The notes beneath the pieces are model-generated. The model was not told where the DNA came from, searched no databases, and saw nothing but the letters and a program-made list of their open reading frames with translations. Of a stretch of 64,000 nucleotides of DNA, positions 59,451 to 64,000 are shown in pieces (the first letter of the stretch is position 1; each line of letters starts with the position of its first letter). The stretch spans positions 174,180 through 238,179 of the forward strand of contig JAHZJK010000010.1 of the NCBI GenBank assembly GCA_022600955.1, written 5' to 3'. The stretch is from Gammaproteobacteria bacterium. GTDB taxonomy: Bacteria > Pseudomonadota > Gammaproteobacteria > Steroidobacterales > Woeseiaceae. A program made the translations under genes and the position numbers.

Positions 59451-59807
59451 TCACGTGGCTAATCGTTGATCAATGCCACTTGGCCTCTCGCGAAAATAGA
59501 TCGATAAGCTGTCGCGACTAACGACGAACACTTTCTTAGATCCTTTCTGACGAATGACCGTCGATCCTTTTTCGATCAGTCGCATTCTGATCGCGGCTCG
59601 TGGGCGATTCGCAATAATGTGTGATCGTATCCTGTCAGGCGTGCATGGGCTCACTCGCCATGCTGCAAGATGCAATGCAAACTTGACGCAGTCGTCGGCA
59701 CGTCCAATTTTTCGAACTTCATCACGTAGATTTTCGGCCGTTGCGTAGCGAATTTCTAAGTTGCCAGTTCTGGGCACGTACACATTCAACAAAAACATTT
59801 CCGACAT
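59451..59807 (-). CDS. Hypothetical phage-element protein downstream of the capsid gene
   Basis: A 118-residue protein with no family I can name. It is basic, with a beta-rich start (EMFLLNVYVPRTGNLEIRYA) and a C-terminal segment GSKKVFVVSRDSLSIYFRER. It is the last gene of the leftward phage run, 71 bases after the capsid gene, with a strong hairpin between. A CGTCTAG copy lies 12 bases upstream of its ATG on the coding strand. Confidence 0.55.
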   Translation of the reverse strand: MSEMFLLNVYVPRTGNLEIRYATAENLRDEVRKIGRADDCVKFALHLAAWRVSPCTPDRIRSHIIANRPRAAIRMRLIEKGSTVIRQKGSKKVFVVSRDSLSIYFRERPSGIDQRLAT

Positions 59808-59832
59808 AGGACGCTCCGCTAGACGAAACAGT

Positions 59833-59865
59833 GGCAGCTCCGGTCAGGAGTGGACCGGAGCCGCC
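59833..59865 (-). promoter_or_regulatory. Strong hairpin between capsid gene and downstream gene
   Basis: A 13-bp stem (one G-U pair) formed by 59833-59845 and 59853-59865 with a 7-base loop, just after the capsid stop. There is no clean T run on the minus strand, so it may act as a partial terminator or as an mRNA 3' stabiliser that sets capsid expression above the next gene. Confidence 0.55.
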
Positions 59866-59878
59866 CTGCTACGGCGAT

Positions 59879-61168
59879 TTAGCTTGGTGCTGACGTCAAC
59901 GCCGGCAACGTAGCCGTATAAACCATCGCTTCGGGTGTCGCGATCTGGACATTCTCACGACTGGTGATCGTGTACTCGACAACACGTGTGCGCGGACGAT
60001 ATTCGCCATCAACACGAATTGCTCGATGCACGCCCCAAGTCATATTCGATCGCGGACCAAACAACATTTTATTTGGCATATGCGGATCGGCAATGATTGG
60101 AATTCCGTTCCATGCAAGCGCAGCTCGACCGTTTACGATAACGCTATCTCCTAGGCCGGTTTCCCGGTTTGCCAGATGATCGCCGTAAAGATCTGCGACG
60201 TCGACAGGAACAAACAACGCAAGATCCGGCAATAGTCGGTATTGCTGATCCATTCCATTTCGCATTGCACGAAACGCCGTTAAGACGCTGCCAGCGGCGA
60301 TGGTTGCCGTCCTAACTTCGCCAATGGCCGTACCGAGACCGATCGTCGTGATCAGCTTGTTAAAGCCTTCATGGATATTCAAGAAATCAGCATCGCCGCC
60401 GGCGTCGGCAACGTCGCCGTTCCAGGCAAGATCGTTCATGTCCGATCCGTATTGACGAGTCAATGCAGACGCCACGTGTTGCTCTGCGCCCTGCCGCTCG
60501 ATGTTGTCCTCGAGAAACGAAAGCGTAATGTCTTCAGGCAAAATTGATTCGGCTACTGTTGCGCCGCGTCGACGTACTGCTGACGGATTCGTTTTCGTTG
60601 GCGCTGTAGCTTCGACACCAAGTCGCAATTGACGGGTTTTAACGGTTAGCTCGTCGAGAACGAATGTCGGAGACAAGAGGCGACGGACAGCGATTGCGCC
60701 AAGCGTCGGCGTTTGCTCGCGAACGTGATCAATAAAGCGATCGGCGACGTCAACAGGCAAGGACCCGGCTGAACCAAGTGTCAACGCCGCCGGCGCAGTT
60801 AAATCACGTTGTAACGTATCCATTGGCTTTTCGAGACGATCGCCAAAGATATGCCCCTGGTAATGATCGCCTGGGCGATTTTCCATGCGGACGTAATCTT
60901 TATTGTAGTTGTCCATTTGCGCGACAGTGTAAGACGCCGAATATTTGCTGAATCCATGACCCAGAGAAAGGCGCTCAGCTCGATCAAGTCGCGAAGTTTC
61001 CGCGCATCGTGTCGCCGTTTGTAAGATTGAAGCGACTTCGCTTTTCGAAAGCGTCATGTCTTCGGCTGCAGCCAGGTTCTCAATTCCGGCCGCCGTTATG
61101 TCGGACAGCTTTGCCGCCGAAGCAATACGGGTTGCAAGCGCTCGCAATTGAGCATCTGAATATTTCAT
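59879..61168 (-). CDS. Phage major capsid protein, P2 gpN-like (HK97 fold)
   Basis: A 429-residue protein. I start at ATG 61168 (MKYSDAQLRALATRI) with GGAGA upstream; the frame extends 24 codons further without support. The first 110 residues are helical and could act as a scaffold-like delta region. The rest resembles P2-type capsid proteins: DVADRFIDHVREQTPTLG, LDELTVKTRQLRLGVEA, MNDLAWNGDVAD followed by FLNIHEGFNKLI, and C-terminal ALAWNGIPIIADPHMPN and MTWGVHRAIRVDGEYRP. It is the only virion gene I can identify in the element. The family call is from pattern memory, without alignment. Confidence 0.75.
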   Translation of the reverse strand: MKYSDAQLRALATRIASAAKLSDITAAGIENLAAAEDMTLSKSEVASILQTATRCAETSRLDRAERLSLGHGFSKYSASYTVAQMDNYNKDYVRMENRPGDHYQGHIFGDRLEKPMDTLQRDLTAPAALTLGSAGSLPVDVADRFIDHVREQTPTLGAIAVRRLLSPTFVLDELTVKTRQLRLGVEATAPTKTNPSAVRRRGATVAESILPEDITLSFLEDNIERQGAEQHVASALTRQYGSDMNDLAWNGDVADAGGDADFLNIHEGFNKLITTIGLGTAIGEVRTATIAAGSVLTAFRAMRNGMDQQYRLLPDLALFVPVDVADLYGDHLANRETGLGDSVIVNGRAALAWNGIPIIADPHMPNKMLFGPRSNMTWGVHRAIRVDGEYRPRTRVVEYTITSRENVQIATPEAMVYTATLPALTSAPS

Positions 61169-61252
61169 TTCGATAGTCTCCGGACGGCCTGCTAGACGTC
61201 TTCGCCGAACCGACCGCCAATCAATAGCAGTTACCGCCATGAGTCGGCGGAG

Positions 61253-61576
61253 TTAGTTTAAATTTGCTTCTGACTCAGAGATTTCAATATCGAGACGGCC
61301 TTCAGCGTGCGCGAGTCGAATGCGTTCTGCCATTCGTGACGTTAGGTATTGTCCGAACTTTTCGGCGAGCGTTATTAGCTCGTTTTGAAAGTCCGCACAA
61401 ACCATCGACAGTTCGAGCGCGTGTTGATCCGTCGGATCCGAGTCGTATTTGCGCCCGGCATTAATCATCGGTGCAAATGCGTCCAACACTTCCCGGTAGC
61501 ACTCACGGGTCGTATCCAAATCGAACGGTAACGTCTCGCTCGATTCGAGATCATCCTGTCCGAATTTTATGTCCAC
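61253..61576 (-). CDS. Hypothetical phage-element protein upstream of the capsid gene
   Basis: A 107-residue acidic, helical protein (MDIKFGQDDLESSETLPF..., ending EISESEANLN), family not recognised. The start is GTG at 61576, overlapping the end of the preceding gene by ten bases. Its place directly before the capsid gene would suit a scaffold or capsid-size factor, but nothing in the sequence proves that. Confidence 0.55.
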   Translation of the reverse strand: MDIKFGQDDLESSETLPFDLDTTRECYREVLDAFAPMINAGRKYDSDPTDQHALELSMVCADFQNELITLAEKFGQYLTSRMAERIRLAHAEGRLDIEISESEANLN

Positions 61577-61818
61577 TGCAAGGTCTTCGGATCTAGCGTT
61601 TGCGTTTCACCTACGACGGCATCGGCCAATCCGCGATCGATTAGCGCTTGCCCTTCGCACTTCGGAGCGTCGCATTCACCAGGCAAAACAATCGGCCCGC
61701 TATTCCAATACTTTCGAATGCACTCGATCAAAAATAGATACTTGCTTCGCTCTGCCGTCGTTGCGCGCTTGCGCACTGCAAAAGCTTTACGAGACTCGCC
61801 GTCTTTACGTTTCAACAT
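61567..61818 (-). CDS. Hypothetical phage-element protein
   Basis: An 83-residue protein starting at ATG 61818 (MLKRKDGESRKAFAVRKRAT), preceded by GAAGGA. The first third is very basic. The end (CDAPKCEGQALIDRGLADAV) has two cysteines. The start lies inside the end of the upstream HTH gene, with a 14-base overlap. The longer frame to 62076 is only shadow of that gene. Function unknown. Confidence 0.5.
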   Translation of the reverse strand: MLKRKDGESRKAFAVRKRATTAERSKYLFLIECIRKYWNSGPIVLPGECDAPKCEGQALIDRGLADAVVGETQTLDPKTLQWT

Positions 61819-62347
61819 TGGTTTTTCCTTCGATGGTTTGCCGGCCTGATGCGTCCCAGGCTTTGGCGTTGGCTTCCCAAGCGTCAAGCTCGGGTTGATT
61901 GGCGATCGTCTGTCGATCGGCCATATAAATCGTTTGAGGCCACGGATGGCCGGCGTCGGCGTAGCGCATGAAAATTGCAGCGTCGTGGATGTACGTAACC
62001 CACGGATGCACTTTTTTGTTGTCGCCGGCTGGTAGCAAGTCCTTTTGCAATCGGAGCGCCTGGACCTGTGCGACACTTCCGGGCTTAGCCGATTTGGCCG
62101 TTTCTTTTACGTCACGAATTAGCGACTCGAGCGACAGCGTTTCTTCCTGGCCGTTTGAATTGTCCGGAATGTCCGGTTTATTTTTTTTATCCTGGACCGA
62201 TTCTCGGGCTATATATTCGTTGATTTCACGCTTTCGCCTTCTCAATGTTTTTTCGTTAATCCCAAGTAACTTGGCGGCTTGAGAGGCGTTTCCGTTTGTT
62301 TTTCGAATCGCTACGACGATTTCTTCGATTGATAATTTTGTAGGCAT
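61805..62347 (-). CDS. Phage-element protein with N-terminal Fis-type helix-turn-helix
   Basis: A 180-residue protein. The N-terminal 35 residues are a Fis/HTH_8-like helix-turn-helix: IEEIVVAIRKTNGNASQAAKLLGINEKTLRRRKREI, with the A..LGI..KTL..R pattern. A charged linker (about 45-75) and a C-terminal half (VHPWVTYIHDAAIFMRYADAG) of unknown fold follow. Such HTH-plus-domain proteins occur among phage regulators and small terminase subunits. Either is possible here. Confidence 0.6.
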   Translation of the reverse strand: MPTKLSIEEIVVAIRKTNGNASQAAKLLGINEKTLRRRKREINEYIARESVQDKKNKPDIPDNSNGQEETLSLESLIRDVKETAKSAKPGSVAQVQALRLQKDLLPAGDNKKVHPWVTYIHDAAIFMRYADAGHPWPQTIYMADRQTIANQPELDAWEANAKAWDASGRQTIEGKTNVET

Positions 62348-62413
62348 TACAACTCCAATCCGGACTTTACGAGCCGAAATCCGGACATTGCGGACATTGA
62401 GGCGGACATTTGA

Positions 62414-62614
62414 TCAATGAACCGCCGTCAAGCCAGGCATAGTGCGGCGTAGACGTATTTGGACGATTAGCGACTCGACCAGGCTGCGCTCGGATTCACC
62501 GACAGCCGGATCAGTTTGTAAGATCTCGAGAAATTCGTTTTGCTCGCGCTCGGTTAATTCGCTCAAGTCAGTAAACATTTTCGCGATCGTTTTGTGCATG
62601 TGTTCAGGCGTCAC
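62414..62614 (-). CDS. Hypothetical small phage-element protein
   Basis: A 66-residue protein starting at GTG 62614, which overlaps the stop of the upstream gene as GTGA. It is helical and acidic in the middle (FTDLSELTEREQNEFLEIL) and basic near the end (IVQIRLRRTM). The coupling to the gene before supports that it is translated. Function unknown. Confidence 0.5.
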   Translation of the reverse strand: MTPEHMHKTIAKMFTDLSELTEREQNEFLEILQTDPAVGESERSLVESLIVQIRLRRTMPGLTAVH

Positions 62615-62805
62615 GCTTCCAAGCCTCGCTTGAATATTGAGCTGCCACGAAGTTCGCGCTCGAGGATCCGACGTCGCATGATCCAACCGCTAAGCACGAC
62701 GGCCTCGTCGCGTGTCAGATACGGTTTCTGTTGCGCCGTAATGATCTGCTGATCGATTTGATCGAGTTCCTGGCGTAATGCGTAAAAATCAACGTTAGCG
62801 TGCAT
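62611..62805 (-). CDS. Hypothetical small phage-element protein
   Basis: A 64-residue helical protein (MHANVDFYALRQELDQIDQQ, then YLTRDEAVVLSGWIMRRRI). No family recognised. It is coupled to the next gene by a GTGA overlap. A CGTCTAG copy lies about 52 bases upstream of its ATG on the coding strand. Confidence 0.5.
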   Translation of the reverse strand: MHANVDFYALRQELDQIDQQIITAQQKPYLTRDEAVVLSGWIMRRRILERELRGSSIFKRGLEA

Positions 62806-62888
62806 TCGATGTTCCTTGATTTGGTTGTAGTCCCGCTCTCGTGACGAGACGAACGACTAGACGTTTAGCGGCAATCATTCCCACAGCG

Positions 62889-63113
62889 CTATTTGCTCCG
62901 CCGTGAGATGGCGGATTCGTTGCGCTTCAACCATTCGCGATATGGCATTCGACCGTTTGGCCGTTTGTCTTCGTGTCGGCGTCTGACTGACGCACCAGCA
63001 TCCGGAATTGATTTTCGAGATACCTGGTCGGGAAACTTGGTTGTTCGTCGACAGGTAACGCATCGAAGCCCATACGCTGTGATTGTCATTCGTTCTCCAC
63101 AGCAGTCATTCAT
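62889..63113 (-). CDS. Small zinc-ribbon-like phage-element protein
   Basis: A 74-residue basic protein. Starting at ATG 63113 it reads MNDCCGERMTITAYGLRCVTC; the pairs Cys4-Cys5 and Cys18-Cys21 could bind zinc. The remainder is basic (KRPNGRMPYREWLKRNESAI). A TTG at 63161 would add 16 residues and touch the upstream stop. A second frame (62875-63063) overlaps here and also ends plausibly, so the frame choice is not fully certain. Confidence 0.45.
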   Translation of the reverse strand: MNDCCGERMTITAYGLRCVTCRRTTKFPDQVSRKSIPDAGASVRRRHEDKRPNGRMPYREWLKRNESAISRRSK

Positions 63114-63157
63114 CGTGCAAGTTCCCGTAGGTCTCACTGTGTAATGACCGACAGAAA

Positions 63158-63645
63158 TCAAAATGGAATGTCGTCGTCATCGTCGCCTCCATCACCATTG
63201 GAGTTCTTATTGGCTTTAGTGGTAGCTGATTGAGATGTAGAAACAGAGCCAGAAGTAGAATTAGAGGCTTGACCAGACGTGTTCACGCCGGGTGACTGTA
63301 AAAACATCATGTCGTTGTTTTTACTCGTTGTTTCATCCTCGGCAAATTCCACTATGAATCCACTTTGAACCAACGTTGCGACCACTTTGACAACAGTATG
63401 CGAACGGATTGATAACGCATCGGCAACGAATCGTGGCGTCGAATACGGGATCCGATTATCGCGAGTCGGGCCACACGCATGAGGTCAACCAAGACACCTC
63501 GAGCGGCCAGCGACAGGTTTCGATAGGGTTCCAGGTCCAGATATCGCACGTGTAATTTCAGCCAATGCGGAGCGCGCTTAGGGCGTCGTGGCGGCTGTAA
63601 TTCGTCGAAGTCGACAACCCGGAGAAATTTCCGGCTTTGTGCCAT
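63158..63645 (-). pseudogene. Frameshifted winged-helix replication-type gene with SSB-like C-terminal tip
   Basis: Two frames join into one 162-residue protein. The first (from ATG 63645) gives APHWLKLHVRYLDLEPYRNL and LAARGVLVDLMRV, then derails. From about 63472 the next frame continues without a stop: GPTRDNRIPYSTPRFVADAL, SIRSHTVVKVVATLVQSGFI, a Ser/Thr/Asn-rich linker and the end GDGGDDDDDIPF. Losing one G in a GGG at GTG-GGC-CCG explains the shift. The fold looks like the N-terminal winged helix of phage replication proteins. The DDDIPF end equals the tip of bacterial SSB. The ATG overlaps the upstream stop as TAATG. Sequencing error or real mutation cannot be told apart here. Confidence 0.65.
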
Positions 63646-63875
63646 TAACTAGATTTCGGATTAACGACGCGCTGCGCTTTCATTCGGCGCGCGTACCATT
63701 CGGCATATTCGGGCGATGCGACAGGAATAAAGCGGCGATTGTTAACGACGACCGTCGGTGGTGGATCACTGCTGTTGAACCATTTGTAGCAGGTAGACGG
63801 ATCCTTGCCCCAATGGTCCTTCGCCCATTGAGCGATCGATACATTGCGGGGAAGCGTTGCGTATTCTTGGGCCAT
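63645..63875 (-). CDS. Excisionase/AlpA-like helix-turn-helix protein
   Basis: A 76-residue protein starting at ATG 63875 (MAQEYATLPRNVSIAQWAKD), with TGAGG eight to nine bases upstream; GTG 63956 and ATG 63890 are alternatives. The pattern SIAQWAKDHWGKDPSTCYKW, then PTVVVNNRRFIPVASPEY and AEWYARR resembles small MerR/HTH_17-type excisionases and AlpA regulators. It is the most upstream gene of the run within the window and may control excision or early transcription. Confidence 0.5.
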   Translation of the reverse strand: MAQEYATLPRNVSIAQWAKDHWGKDPSTCYKWFNSSDPPPTVVVNNRRFIPVASPEYAEWYARRMKAQRVVNPKSS

Positions 63876-64000
63876 AGCGACGAACCTCATATGAGATTTT
63901 GCTCGTCGCTTTTGCGGTTGATTCCGCTTACTTGTCGCCCTGTTCCCTACAGGCACTTGGCTTCGTCTGTTTCAGGTTGCTAACAAGGGGGAACGAATCC

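Larger units (their letters stand above)
56355..64000. mobile_element. tRNA-Glu-associated genomic island with satellite or remnant prophage (continues past the window)
   Basis: From the 3' end of tRNA-Glu to the window edge no core gene is seen. The left part holds two orphan genes (membrane protein, SUKH protein). The right part, 59.4-64 kb, is a compact leftward phage-like run: excisionase-like HTH, broken replication-type gene, zinc-ribbon protein, small unknowns and a P2-type major capsid protein. No integrase, terminase, portal or tail gene is visible, and no second copy of the tRNA-Glu 3' end was found, so the other attachment site would be beyond base 64000. The left boundary and the unity of the two parts are inference. 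Confidence 0.65.

Noticed and set aside
62875..63063. Alternative 62-codon frame over the zinc-ribbon-like gene
   Set aside because: The other frame has paired cysteines and better continuity with the upstream gene; this frame cannot be excluded but is less likely.
56340..64000. Second copy of the tRNA-Glu 3' end as an attachment site
   Set aside because: Looked for GTTCGAATCCCC and AGGGAGTACCA downstream and saw none inside the window.

Overview
The window is about 64 kb of chromosome from a gammaproteobacterium. The evidence is the order of its housekeeping blocks: ffh next to rpsP-rimM-trmD-rplS; rnr-rlmB-rpsF-rpsR-(DUF2232)-rplI-dnaB-alr; queG/nnr-tsaE-amidase-mutL-miaA-hfq-hflX-hflK-hflC-(DUF2065)-purA; and pcnB-folK-dNK-panB-panC. 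A TRAP transporter with a TatT partner, a GlyGly-CTERM-like surface protein and an alanine/glutamate-rich S6 tail would fit a free-living, perhaps marine, lineage outside Enterobacterales (possibly Woeseia-like). That placement is inference, because no rRNA gene is present.

Layout. 0-8 kb: the end of kbl with tdh (threonine breakdown), then a minus-strand run tatT-dctP-dctQ-dctM-sugar dehydrogenase-sppA. 8-16 kb: ribosomal protein and SRP operons, a metallo-beta-lactamase-fold phosphodiesterase, a CcsA/YpjD-like protein, a CorC-like protein and radA. 16-20 kb: a membrane Ser/Thr kinase with a CHASE2-like sensor, a PP2C phosphatase and a two-FHA-domain protein, a complete phospho-signalling cassette without type VI genes in view. 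20-28 kb: alr, dnaB, S6/S18/L9, rlmB, rnr and tRNA-Leu(CAG). 28-38 kb: a patchwork of membrane and orphan genes (Mpo1-like, NnrU, DUF2799, NERD, OPT transporter, patatin, choice-of-anchor B protein). 37-56 kb: the purA-hfl-hfq-mutL-tsaE block, queG-ppk2, a diguanylate cyclase, the pantothenate/folate genes, pcnB and tRNA-Glu(CTC).

56.4-64 kb is different. Immediately 3' of tRNA-Glu the recognisable core genes stop. There is an orphan membrane protein, a SUKH (SMI1/KNR4) gene, and then a leftward run of very small, overlapping, phage-like genes: an excisionase-like HTH, a winged-helix replication-type gene broken by a one-base frameshift and ending in an SSB-like acidic tip, a zinc-ribbon protein, five unknowns or HTH proteins, a P2-type major capsid protein as the only recognisable virion gene, and one more unknown. 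No terminase, portal, protease, tail gene or integrase is visible before the window ends. I read this as part of a tRNA-Glu-integrated prophage satellite or degraded prophage; it is the most unusual part of the window. The 7-mer CGTCTAG recurs through this segment, including ahead of three of its genes.

Other recurring features are convergent gene pairs whose stop codons share four bases (four CTAG, one CTAA), several TTG/GTG starts, and a DUF2065 gene between hflC and purA whose only sensible start codon is ATA.
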